Shown piece by piece: positions 16,195-26,200 of a stretch of 64,000 nucleotides of DNA. The notes below the pieces were generated by a model, which was given only the letters and a program-made list of their open reading frames with translations, did not search any database and was not told the DNA's origin. Numbering within the stretch: position 1 is the stretch's first letter; each line of letters starts with the position of its first letter. Location: NCBI GenBank assembly GCA_949288065.1, contig CASEIL010000003.1, positions 1-64,000 on the forward strand. Reading direction: 5' to 3'. Position numbers and translations under genes: made by a program. This DNA is from an uncultured Phascolarctobacterium sp. GTDB lineage: Bacteria > Bacillota > Negativicutes > Acidaminococcales > Acidaminococcaceae.

Positions 16195-17049
16195 TTACTT
16201 TACGCGCACAAAAAGCCCTATGCAGCCCGGCCCCAAATGCGAGGCCAGCACCGTACCGATGCCCGTCATCAGCACCGGCACGCCGGGGCAGCGTTTTTCC
16301 ATCTCGCTGCGCAAAAACTCTGCGTCTTTTTCCGCTTCCTCGTTGGCAATATAAATGCGTTCCACATCGCCGTGGGCGGAGGCAAAATCAAGCATGCTTG
16401 CAAGCACCTTGCTGCGGGTGCGGCATTTGGCGGCAACTAAAAGCTTGCCTTCCTTATCTAGCGCCACCACGGGGCGGATGCCCAAAAGGTTGCCCACCAG
16501 CGCGCCCACCGCGCCGATACGCCCGCCCTTTTGCAAATATTCCAGCGTGCTTACGGAAAAGCAGGTTTCCGTGCGTGCAATCGCGTCGTTAAGAAACGCT
16601 TCCAGCTCGTCCATCGTTGCGCCCTCGTCCGCCTTTTGCAAAACGTCCAGCGCCAAACCGCTGATGGGCGTCGCCGCCGTTAAACTGTCAAAAATGCGGA
16701 TATCCGCGCCCGGAATTTCCTGCATTACCTGCCGCGCCGCCATACGCGCCGTCTGGCAGGTGCCGCTTAAAACGCCGTCCACAAAAATGCCGATAACCTT
16801 TTTGCCCTGCTCTGCAAGGCTCGTAAAAATATCCAGTAAATCGCCCACAGGCGGCTGGGAGGTTTTCGGCAGCTCGCCGCTTTCCTTCACCAGCTTAAAC
16901 ATCTCCGCTGTCGTCTTTTCGCCATCGCGCCATTCAAGGTTGCCGTGGCGCACAATCAGCGGCAAAACATGGCAGCGCGCGTCGGCTGCAAGCGGTGTTT
17001 GCCCGGCCGAAGCCGTACTGTCCAAAACTATATGGATGCCATCGTTCAA
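16195..17049 (-). CDS. DegV family fatty acid-binding protein (FakB-like)
   Basis: A 284-residue DegV protein that binds one fatty acid in a buried pocket and presents it to FakA. Seen are the N-terminal IVLDSTAS, the conserved LPKTSQPPVGDLLDIF segment, GVLSGTCQTARMAA, and STLEYLQKGGRIGAVGALVG, all characteristic of DegV/FakB. The start is TTG 17049 with GGAGGATGG upstream; no ATG fits the N-terminus. It is first of a three-gene operon with the M48 peptidase and fakA. Confidence 0.9.
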   Translation of the reverse strand: MNDGIHIVLDSTASAGQTPLAADARCHVLPLIVRHGNLEWRDGEKTTAEMFKLVKESGELPKTSQPPVGDLLDIFTSLAEQGKKVIGIFVDGVLSGTCQTARMAARQVMQEIPGADIRIFDSLTAATPISGLALDVLQKADEGATMDELEAFLNDAIARTETCFSVSTLEYLQKGGRIGAVGALVGNLLGIRPVVALDKEGKLLVAAKCRTRSKVLASMLDFASAHGDVERIYIANEEAEKDAEFLRSEMEKRCPGVPVLMTGIGTVLASHLGPGCIGLFVRVK

Positions 17050-17146
17050 TGTGCCATCCTCCTGTCTATATGTTAATTCCGTTTAGCTAAAGCTTACTTC
17101 GTCCTTTAATTTTACCATATAGCCAAAATTTTTTCCAGCTGGCAAA

Positions 17147-17178
17147 ATAAAAAGGCCCCTGCCCAAAAGCAGAGGCCC
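17147..17178 (-). terminator. Intrinsic terminator
   Basis: GGCCCCTGC and GCAGAGGCC form a stem with one bulge/mismatch; on the minus strand it is followed by TTTTTATTTT. It ends the gene at 17194-17751. Confidence 0.75.
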
Positions 17179-17193
17179 CAAATTAGCCGTTAA

Positions 17194-17751
17194 TTAAAAG
17201 TCGTTTTCCATAAAAGCTTTGTCAACGCGTTTCATTTCGCGGGTTACGCAGCGGCCAAATTCCTCGCTAACCCAATCCCAACGGCTGGTAAGGGTTTCGT
17301 CAATTTCTTTGTCCTCATAAATGCGGTGTTCATAGAACTTGCCGTTAACAGCGCTGTAAGCGTAGGTTTTACCGGTAATGTCCAGTTTCAAAATGCGTTC
17401 AGCACTCGGGAATACCGGGTTGTCTTCGCAGGTATCAAGCACCATGCCTACAACAAGGTCTGCGCCGCTGGCTTTAGCAATGTTTACCATAGCTTCTTTG
17501 GAAGCGCCATCCTTGCCAATGTTGGCAGCAGCAATAGCGTCGTTGGTTACGTCGTTTTCAAGCAGTTCATATTCAGGGTAATCAAACAGCTGGATAGCGC
17601 CGCTGATATAAATCTGGCCTGCGGTTTCGCTGCCGGAATTATTAACCAGAGGAAGCACTACAACTTTAGCAGCTTCGGCTTTGCCCATTGCGGGGATAGC
17701 AAAGCATACAGCCATCAAGGCTACCATTAATACATTTAAAAATTTTTTCAT
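17194..17751 (-). CDS. Exported protein of unknown function, CsgG/TolB-N-like fold possible
   Basis: A 185-residue protein with a clear Sec signal peptide (MKKFLNVLMVALMAVCFAIP, cleavage after AEA). The mature part begins KVVVLPLVNNSG, followed by an alternation ending in GADLVVGMVLDTC. This N-terminal pattern resembles periplasmic CsgG/GNA1162/TolB-N-type domains, but the similarity is by eye and weak. There is no lipobox, so it should be soluble in the periplasm. ATG 17751 follows GGGAGGTAAGAGA; an upstream in-frame codon at 17766 is less likely. Own terminator; apparently monocistronic. Confidence 0.6.
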   Translation of the reverse strand: MKKFLNVLMVALMAVCFAIPAMGKAEAAKVVVLPLVNNSGSETAGQIYISGAIQLFDYPEYELLENDVTNDAIAAANIGKDGASKEAMVNIAKASGADLVVGMVLDTCEDNPVFPSAERILKLDITGKTYAYSAVNGKFYEHRIYEDKEIDETLTSRWDWVSEEFGRCVTREMKRVDKAFMENDF

Positions 17752-17832
17752 TCTCTTACCTCCCAAGATAAAATGGCTCTAAATTATTTTAACACAATTC
17801 AGATTAAAAATACAGCCTGCCACAAAAATATT

Positions 17833-17877
17833 CTTAAAAAAATACAGCCCCGCGGTGTGCGGAGCTGCAATTTTTTT
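17833..17877 (-). terminator. Intrinsic terminator of cstA
   Basis: CAGCCCCGC and GCGGAGCTG form a stem with one mismatch; T run follows on the minus strand. Confidence 0.75.
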
Positions 17878-17879
17878 AA

Positions 17880-19568
17880 TTAAGCGTTGGCAGATTTGGC
17901 GTGCGAGCCCTTTTCGCTGCTGGTTAAAGTTTTTAAGCCGTTGGAGGCAATTAAAAACGCCAGCGTAATCAGCGCAATGGCCACAACAAGCTGCAAACCA
18001 TCGGTAAGCATGCCAAACGGCGCGCCGGTGATGAGCTTGTTAACAATGCCGTAAATGCTCATTGCAAGGGCGCTCATCGTAGCAAGGAACATAAACGCCA
18101 TCGGCACATACAGCATCCAGCCCTGGCGGCCGGTAACCTTAAGGAATACCGAAAGGGAGATGAATACCAGCGCTGCGCACAGCTGGTTGGCTGCGCCGAA
18201 CAGCGGCCATACATTCATATATCCGCCCAGGCAGAGCAAATAGCCAAAGAACAGAGTGATAACCGTTGCAAAATATTTGTTGGTCATCAACTTCTGGAAG
18301 CCGCTCATTTCTTCCGGTTTGCCGGAGGTAAACAACTCCTGGAAGCACATACGGCCGATACGGCCAACGGAGTCCAAAGTCGTCAGCGCCAGCGCGGAAA
18401 CACACATGGTGATAACGCAGGTGGCAACGTGGGCAGAAAGCCCGAACATGCCCATAAAGCCGCCGACAGCGCCTGCGAAAATCTGGAACGGGGTGCCTTT
18501 AGGCATTACGCCGCCGGTTGCCGCAGCGCCTACAACGATGAGGGATACAACGGCGAGGATGGATTCAATCAGCATCGAGCCGTAGCCGATAAAGAGCATG
18601 TCCTTCTCGTTGGAAACGGTTTTGGAAGAAGTGCCGGAGGATACCAGGCTGTGGAAGCCGGATACCGCGCCGCACGCGATAGTGATAAACAGAATCGGGA
18701 ACAGCGGCTGCCCGTTAACAACAAAGCCGTTAAACGCAGGCAGCTCAATAGCCGGGTTGGTAAAAATAACGCCCAGCACGCCGCTGGCGATCATGCCCAA
18801 AAGCAGGAACACGCTTAAATAATCGCGCGGCTCCATTAACAGCCACATCGGCATAACCGCTGCCATAAACATATAAGCAAAAACTACATAAAGCCAGGTG
18901 GTTTTATCAAAATACAGCGGGTATTCAATGCCTGCCCACAGCATGGCAACCATTAAAACAATGGCTACAACCAGCTTCGGCCCTTCAGCCAGCGGGCATT
19001 TCTTTAAAAAGTAGCCAAAAGCAATCGCTACAACAATGTACAGCATAGAGATAGAAGCCGCAGCGGCGTTCGGGGTAGCAAGGCCGCCATCGGGCTTAAA
19101 GCCGTTAAAAGTGCTGGCAACAATATCCGCAAAAGCGGCGGTTACCAAAAGCGTAAACAGCCACGAGAACAAAAGGAACATTTTTTTGCCCGTTTTGCCA
19201 ATGTACTGCTCAATGAGCATGCCCATGGATTTGCCCTCGTTTTTAACGGAAGCATACAGCGCGGTAAAATCCTGCACAGCGCCGAAGAAGATGCCGCCTA
19301 CCATCAGCCACAGCATTACCGGCGCCCAGCCGAACATAGCGGCGATAATCGGGCCGGTTACAGGGCCTGCGCCCGTAATGGAAGAAAACTGGTGCGCAAA
19401 AACCGTAAATTTACTGGACGGAACGTAATCGTTGCCGTCTTCGTGCACAAATGCCGGTGTGCGCGCGTTGGGGTCAACGCCCCACAGCCTGACCAGCCAG
19501 CGGCCGTAGATAAAATAGCCGCAGGCACACACAACCAATGCGATGCCTAACAACATTAAACCTGTCAT
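17880..19568 (-). CDS. cstA: Carbon starvation protein A (CstA) family peptide/pyruvate transporter
   Basis: A 562-residue transporter with about 15 hydrophobic segments. SSKFTVFAHQFSSITGAGP, GAVQDFTALYASV, FHSLVSSGTSSKT and AHVATCVITMCVSALALTTLD are CstA/BtsT hallmarks. The family imports peptides or pyruvate using a cation gradient. It is shorter than enterobacterial CstA (about 700 residues), as in many Firmicutes. I start at ATG 19568 after AGAGGTA; the longer frame adds an AT-rich, unlikely N-terminus. A promoter (TTGACA 19639-19644, TAAATT 19616-19621, 17 bp apart) lies just upstream. No YbdD-like small partner is present. Confidence 0.92.
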   Translation of the reverse strand: MTGLMLLGIALVVCACGYFIYGRWLVRLWGVDPNARTPAFVHEDGNDYVPSSKFTVFAHQFSSITGAGPVTGPIIAAMFGWAPVMLWLMVGGIFFGAVQDFTALYASVKNEGKSMGMLIEQYIGKTGKKMFLLFSWLFTLLVTAAFADIVASTFNGFKPDGGLATPNAAAASISMLYIVVAIAFGYFLKKCPLAEGPKLVVAIVLMVAMLWAGIEYPLYFDKTTWLYVVFAYMFMAAVMPMWLLMEPRDYLSVFLLLGMIASGVLGVIFTNPAIELPAFNGFVVNGQPLFPILFITIACGAVSGFHSLVSSGTSSKTVSNEKDMLFIGYGSMLIESILAVVSLIVVGAAATGGVMPKGTPFQIFAGAVGGFMGMFGLSAHVATCVITMCVSALALTTLDSVGRIGRMCFQELFTSGKPEEMSGFQKLMTNKYFATVITLFFGYLLCLGGYMNVWPLFGAANQLCAALVFISLSVFLKVTGRQGWMLYVPMAFMFLATMSALAMSIYGIVNKLITGAPFGMLTDGLQLVVAIALITLAFLIASNGLKTLTSSEKGSHAKSANA

Positions 19569-19615
19569 TTTTTTGTACCTCTTTCCCTTAAAAATAAAAT
19601 AATAATATATCCTAA

Positions 19616-19644
19616 AATTTACTACCAAAAGCCTGTTCTGTCAA
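19616..19644 (-). promoter_or_regulatory. Promoter of cstA
   Basis: On the minus strand TTGACA and TAAATT are separated by 17 bp, about 50 nt upstream of the ATG. Confidence 0.6.
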
Positions 19645-19758
19645 CAAAAAACGTACTTTTTTGTGAATTTTTGTAAAACGGCGCACAAAGTGTAAAGAAT
19701 ATAATAAAACCGCCAGCCCATTTTGCCAAACCTGTTTGCCGTTTTGCGCCTGCGCTGA

Positions 19759-19784
19759 TAAAAAAGGCCGCCCGCAGGCGGCCG
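19759..19784 (-). terminator. Intrinsic terminator after the YbjN-like gene
   Basis: GGCCGCC-cgca-GGCGGCC stem followed on the minus strand by TTTTTTA. Confidence 0.8.
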
Positions 19785-19796
19785 TGGGAAACAAGT

Positions 19797-20225
19797 TTAC
19801 TTCCAGATAAGCTGCATCAGCTTTTTGTATTCGCTGTTTAAGTGGCGGATGATAACGTCGAACATCGTGTAGATTAATTCGCCGTCGCTGTCCTCCTTAA
19901 ACAAAATGCAGCAGTCCAAAACTAAAGAGCCGTTATCATCAAAATAATATTTAAAGGATTTGTAGCTCTTGTTCAAACGGTTCAGCTCTTTTAACAGCTC
20001 TGCCTCGTTGTTTTCGTTCAGCACGCGCGGCGCCACCAAAACGCGCACCATGCCGTAAATGCTGCTGTCCAAAACGACAATCGTCGGCAGCTGCTGGCCG
20101 TTAATTTCAATATTGCTGCGGAACACCACGCTGTTTAACGCGTCGCCCGCAATTTCATCAATGTTAAAACTTTTAATTTTGTTCTTTTCCAAATAATTTT
20201 TAAAGGTTTCCGCTTTTTTGTTCAT
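19797..20225 (-). CDS. YbjN-like domain protein, function unknown
   Basis: A 142-residue soluble protein. It has no signal peptide or membrane segment, and alternates beta strands (PTIVVLDSSIYGMVRVLV, SLVLDCCILF) with amphipathic helices (AELLKELNRLNKSYKSFKY), ending in a helix after IYTMFDVIIRHLNSEYKKL. This order resembles the YbjN/type III secretion chaperone-like fold, but the match is by eye. ATG 20225 follows GGAGG; TTG 20228 is equally well spaced. It begins only 64 bp after the stop of the giant tpsA, same strand, with a hairpin but no U run between, so co-transcription is possible. Confidence 0.5.
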   Translation of the reverse strand: MNKKAETFKNYLEKNKIKSFNIDEIAGDALNSVVFRSNIEINGQQLPTIVVLDSSIYGMVRVLVAPRVLNENNEAELLKELNRLNKSYKSFKYYFDDNGSLVLDCCILFKEDSDGELIYTMFDVIIRHLNSEYKKLMQLIWK

Positions 20226-20255
20226 CAAATAATAACCTCCGCCAATTTTGTAATA

Positions 20256-20276
20256 CCGGGGGCGCGCAGCCCCCGG
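20256..20276. promoter_or_regulatory. Strong hairpin between tpsA and the YbjN-like gene
   Basis: CCGGGGGC-gcgca-GCCCCCGG is a perfect 8-bp GC stem. Neither side has a T run, so it is not a standard terminator; it may protect the 3' end of the giant mRNA or partially attenuate read-through. Confidence 0.55.
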
Positions 20277-20289
20277 ATATTAATTTGTG

Positions 20290-23200
20290 TTAAGCCTCCA
20301 CGGCAATTTCGTCCTCGCCGGCATTTTCTTCGCCCGGCAGTTCGTAATAATCAACAAGCCCAAAGCGCTCGTGCGCCGATACGCCATAGCCGTAAGTCTG
20401 CTTCCAGCTTTCATCCGGATAAAGCCCGTGCAGGTAACGCAGGTGGTCTTCCGCCGTGAAGCGCTGGTTGTATACATAATCGTACTGGTCAAGCGTCAGC
20501 AAAATGCCGTTGCTTTCCTGAATATGGTCATCGGTAAAGCGCAGGTACATCCAGTCGCCGCTGCCCTTCAGCCACATATCAAGGTTGTCTTCCGGCCTGT
20601 TTTCTGCCGTGTTGTTCCAGTAAACGCTGTCGCTGCCGTCACGCAGGGGCGGAACGCCGTAAATGGCTGCCACCATGTCATCGTTGCTAAAGTGCGCCGC
20701 GTTTTCTACATACAGCTTGTCAAACCACAGCTGGCCTTCACTGATGTGAATATCCGAATTGTTAACCCACAGGTGGTCGAAGCGGATGCCGCTGCCTGCG
20801 TTGGTTGTAATGTTGCCGATGGTAAAGTTGTCAATCGGCTTGCCGTCGGCTGCGCCGTTAGGCGTTACAACCAGCATACCGTCCGCATCCGGGCGCTGGG
20901 CAATGTCGTCCAGCGACATATCGCTGCCGCTGAGTACAATCTGCGTACCGGCAGTAATCTTGTCAACATTCATGTCCTTGCCTTCGGTGCGCAGCTGTAT
21001 TGCTACCAGCTCGCCGTTGATTTCGTGCAGTTTCAGGCTACCCTCAGCAATATCAAGGTGTGCTTTGTTGGTTGCATACAGGTCGTACAAATCAACGTCG
21101 CCCTTGCCGCTAAGCTTAATGATAATGTTGCCTGCGGTTTCACTGCCTTCAGGACCGATAGCCGTCAGCGTGTTTTCCATGCCCTCGGCATCCTGCAAAT
21201 TGCCGCCGCCGGTAATATCAATCGTAATATTGCCGTTTTCAGCATTTTCGCTGCCGGCATTTACATTACCGCCGAAAGTAATATCGCCGGTGTTAACATT
21301 AAGGTCAACATTTTCCTTAGCCGTCAAATCGCTGCCGGTAGTAATATCGCCTTCGTTTGTGGTAAAGCCAATGTTCGTGCCGCTTACTGTTGCGTTTTCG
21401 CCGGTTGTAATATCGCCTATGCCTTCTACTTCGGCTTTAACATCACCGCTGGCGGATACTTTACCTGCAAAGTTAATGTTACCATCGCCTTTAACAGTTG
21501 CCGTTACATTCTGAGTTTCAGATTCCGTATAGCCGCCAACCGTAATATCGCCGCCGTCGCTATCCAGCGTTACATCTTTGTGGCCGCTTACATAACCGCC
21601 GGTAGTAATGCTGCCGCTGCCCGTAGTTACGTTTACAAAGCCGCTTTCAGCATCAATATTGCCTTTCAGGTTAACATCGCCTTCACCGCTTTGTACATTT
21701 ACATCCGTGCCGCCGGTTACATTGCCGGTAGTTGTAATTGCACCGCTGCCAGTGGTTACGTTAACGTTGTTAACCGTTGCCGTTACATTGCCGCCAACTG
21801 TTACATTGCCTGCACCGCTGTTAATGGTTACATCAGTGTTGCCTGTTACTTCGCCTTTGGTAGTTACATCGCCGGATTGAGTATCAACATCAACATTGCC
21901 TTTTTGTGCATTTACAATGCCGCCCAGTTCAATGTTGCCGGTAGTGCCTGCATCTACATTTACATTAGTGCCGCCGGTTACATTGCCGGTAGTTATAATT
22001 GCACCGCTGCCGGTGGTAATGTTTACATCATTATCTGTTGCCGTTACGCTGCCGCCGATATTAATTGCGCCTTCCGTGGTGTTAACGGTTACATTATTCT
22101 GCGCAGTTAAAGCGCCTTTGTTGGTAATTGCACCGTCGGCATTCATAACAATGTTTGCCGCACTGTTAACGGTTGTATCGGCAGTAATGCTGCCTTCACT
22201 GGTAAAGGTTACATCGCCGGCGTTTTCGCCGGTAGTGGTTACGCTGCCGCCGCTGATGTTGAGGCTGCCTTGTCCATAGTTAGTAACATTTACGCTGCCG
22301 TTTGCAGTAATGCCGTTCAAATCTGCCGCAAAGCCTTCTGCCCTGCTGCCTGCAAGGTTAATGCTGCCGTTAATGCTATTATTTTCGCCAAGGCCGTTAA
22401 CAACAAACTGCCCAACATTATTAGCCTGGCTTGCAAGGTTAATATTATTAGCTGCCGAAGCGTTAACAGTATCGGCATAAATGGTGCTTGCCGCATTCTG
22501 CGCAATGCTGCCGCCGGTTGCCGTAAGGTTAAGCGCATTGCCGCTGTTAACATTTGCCGTGCCGTTTACAAGGTTAATATCTTTAGCCGCAGTAATTTCA
22601 GCATCGCCGCCGGTCGTGGTAATGCTGCTTTCAACAGCTTCTTCGTCTTCCGCTGCATCTTTGCCAAGGCTTACGCTGCTTACGCTGTCAACATTAAGGC
22701 TTGCGCCTTCAATCGTGCCAAGTACCAGTTCACCATTAGAAGCTTCGCCGCTTACGCCGGAAAGATAAATGCCCTGTTCTGCGTCAGCGTTAACAACTGC
22801 GCCGTTGTCAAGAATATTCAACCCATTGCCATCAGCACCGATAGCTTCACCGGCAGTGAGTGTTATACTGCCGTTATCGCTTCTAATGTATCCCTGCGAA
22901 TCTCCGCTGAGACTGATGTCGGAATCGGCAATATTTCCGGTTGCCGCCAATACAACATCCTGCCCTGCGCCGACCGAATCAAGCAGTAAATCGCCGGTCT
23001 GGCTAATGTAAATATTTTCGCCTGCCTGTGCCTGCATTGTGCCGCCGAGCTGGGTGGTCATAATAGCATCAGCAGTACCGATTGAGCCGGAGCCTGCCTG
23101 AATAAGCAGGTTGTTACCGGTAATTGCTGCACGGTCGCCCGCACTTACATTATAAATACCGTCCTGCCCTTGCAGGCGAACATCGCCAGCAGCAGTAATT

Positions 23201-26200
23201 TCATTAATGTTAAGCACGTTGTCAGCATCATTATCAGTACGTCCGGAAAGGTAAACGTTGCCATCGGTAACTACGGTTACACCGCCGCCGGTGCTTTGAA
23301 TGCCTATCGGCAATTTTTCGGTAATAGTTGCCGTGCCGTTCTCCTCATCCCAGATAACATTGGAGGCATCTGCACTGGCAAGCTGTTTCAGCGCCTCAAT
23401 ATCAGTTTTAAGGTCATCAAGCTGAATTACAGTAGTATTATCACTGTTCAGGCCTGCGCTGCCGCCTTTAACATTAACCGTAATATTGTTGCCTTTAACA
23501 TTCGGGTCTTTAACAACAGTATCTGTTGCACCGCTGTCAGGGTTAATAATTGCATCCGAGATTGCATACAGCAACTGGTCTTTGTCCCAATATTCCCTGC
23601 CTTCATTTTTCAGCTCAGCAATTTTAGCCTGTGCCTCTGCACCTGCAAGATAATCGTCGGCGGTTGCATAATCGCCGTAAAGTTCAACAAATTTCTGATA
23701 AGCATAATCGCTTTCAGCGCCTTCCGGATGTTCCGTATAATAATCTTTCATTTGCTTATAAGTAGCAAACTCATCTTTAACGCCTGCTTCGTAATCCACA
23801 ACATCCTGTTCAATCTGTTCAGTGTAAGCACCCTCGCCTTCAATAAGCCCAAGGTCTGTCCATTTTTGAATCAGTTCATCAGTATCGCCGCGGTCCACCG
23901 TTTCGCCGGCCGGCAAGGCGTCTACAAGGTCGCCGTCATTAACGGTAATAGTAACATCGCCGTTATCCGAATATACACGGCCAATGCGCATATCGCCGTC
24001 ATCCTGCGTAAGGTTAATATCCTGTTTGGCCTGTGCGTTAACGCTGGCAGAAAGGCTGTCCAGTGCATCAACAACCTGCTGGCCGCCATGTACAATAATA
24101 GCCTGTCCATCCGTGCCTATTGCACCATTAGTGCTTACTAAATCAATACGGTTGCCGCTTACAGAAGTACCGGTGCCGCTTTGCGTAATGTTACCGGAAG
24201 CCGTCAGCGCTACATCACCGGCAGGGTTAGCCGCCGTGCCTGCAAACAGATTGCCAATTACAACATTGCCATCCGTGCCGTAAGCCGCGTTAACGTTGAT
24301 GCCAATATCACCGCTTGTAGTTACCGCATTAAGGTTAACATTATCGCCAATAGAAGTAATATTAACATCGTTAATGCCGGTTGCCGCACTAAGCTTAATA
24401 TTATCGCCGGTAATGCTGCCGCCAAGCTGGTTAATAGCGCCGCCAGTGCTGGCAATACCAATTACAGAACCGGTGCCGCCGCTGGCGGAAGCAATATCGT
24501 TAGTAAGGTTAATATTGCCCTGGGAGTTTACATTAATATTACTGTTGCCGCTTTCGTTGCCGATAAAGCCGATGCTGATAGGCTTATCTGCCTTAACGCT
24601 GGCAACATACTGCTGCGTGGTGCCGGTTTTTACAGTCCAGGTATATTTTTCCCACTTAAACCAACCAAGGAAACCGGTGCTCCAGCGTTCAGGCTCGCCC
24701 GGACCAACACGGTCCTCATCAAGTTTTGTATTTTCATAAATAACAACAAAGTTATCGCTATTATTTATACCATCAACATCGCCGATATATTCACCGTTAG
24801 GCTTGGTTGTTGTTGTTTCTTCAGGCTCTTCAGCGGGTTTATGCTCCTGTTCAAACTTATCAAGCTCTGTTTTATCCATAGTTTCAACAGCGCCCCACAA
24901 CCCGGCTTTAATGGTATTACTGTATTCTTCCGTAGTAGTTGTTTCCTGACCGGTTGTCCAGTTGTAACGCAAACCACTTTCGGGGTTATATACATTACCT
25001 TCGCCGCCTGTCGACAATACTTTATAATCCCCGGTAGCCTCATCAAGTTTAGTCATATCCTTAACAACAGTGCTGCCACGCCTAAACTCTGTAAGCTGTT
25101 TCTTGCCGGTATCAGCAATGCTGATAAGACCATCAACATTGTTGCTTACCAGTTTGCCAAGCTGCAAATCGGTGCCGGTCTTATTAGTAACGTTAATGTC
25201 GTAAGCACCATCAAGCACTTTAATGGAGCCGCTGCCGGTGCTGCTGATGCGGCCGGTAAGGTAAACCTGCCCGCCGTTAGCGTCAACATCGGGCACAACA
25301 ATTTGCCCGGTAGAAGGATTATAATATACATCAAGCTGGCGGTAATAACTGCCATCGCTTTGCAATACATCTTTGCCTTCCACAATGCGGTAAGCAGTGC
25401 CGGTAGTAACCATAGCGTCCGTTAACGTCTGGCCGCCACTATTTTGCCAGTTATTTTTAATCTGGTCAATCTTGCTTTGCACGCTGTTATCAATATTTAC
25501 CACATAATCGGCATAACCGCTTTGGATTTTACCGTTAACATTTATATCAGAAGCGCTGATATAAATGTTTTCACCGGCAATCATATTGCCATTAGGTTTA
25601 TTGCCTTCAGAAGAAGTAACCCAAGTATCTTTTACGCTGTCGTGTTTGAAGCCATAGTTAACATTAAATTCGTCTTTAGCACCTTGATACAGATCTTTAT
25701 ACTGATCCTGTACATTGCCGCCAATGCTGACAATACCTTCCTGGAAGCCCTGGCTTACCGAGCCTTTGCTTGCGCTGAGTTTAACAGTCTGCCCTTTAAC
25801 GGCCGCACTGTCTTCAGCAGTTTCACCCTGAATAATAATGCTGTTAGCTGCGCTGGTAATTTCAACCGTGCCGCCCTGGCTGTTAACAATGCCGTTAATT
25901 TCAATATCGGCACGCGGCGTTGTCTGGATTAACTGCTCTTTGCCATCCACATTAACCTTGGCATATACAGTGCCGCCGCCATAATTACCATTAATTACAA
26001 GCCTGCCGCCCGTACCGGATTCAGCATCCGGGGAAACCTCATTAAAGTTAACGCTCATTGTTTTATCAGCATTAAGCTCAGTAATTTTTTCCTGATAATT
26101 GCTGCTGGTTAACGAATTATTATTAAAGTTAATTTCACCGCCCGGCTCGCCAACCGTAATGTTGTTAATCTTCATATACAGGTTGGTATTGTTGTTAATA

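Noticed and set aside
20287-22110. 607-codon plus-strand frame antisense to tpsA
   Set aside because: It is the mirror of a long repetitive gene with strong codon bias; the translation is low-complexity V/I/N/A-rich with no family features, and several similar frames lie along the same gene.
23170-25932. Other long plus-strand frames opposite tpsA
   Set aside because: Same shadow effect; no ribosome sites or recognisable domains.
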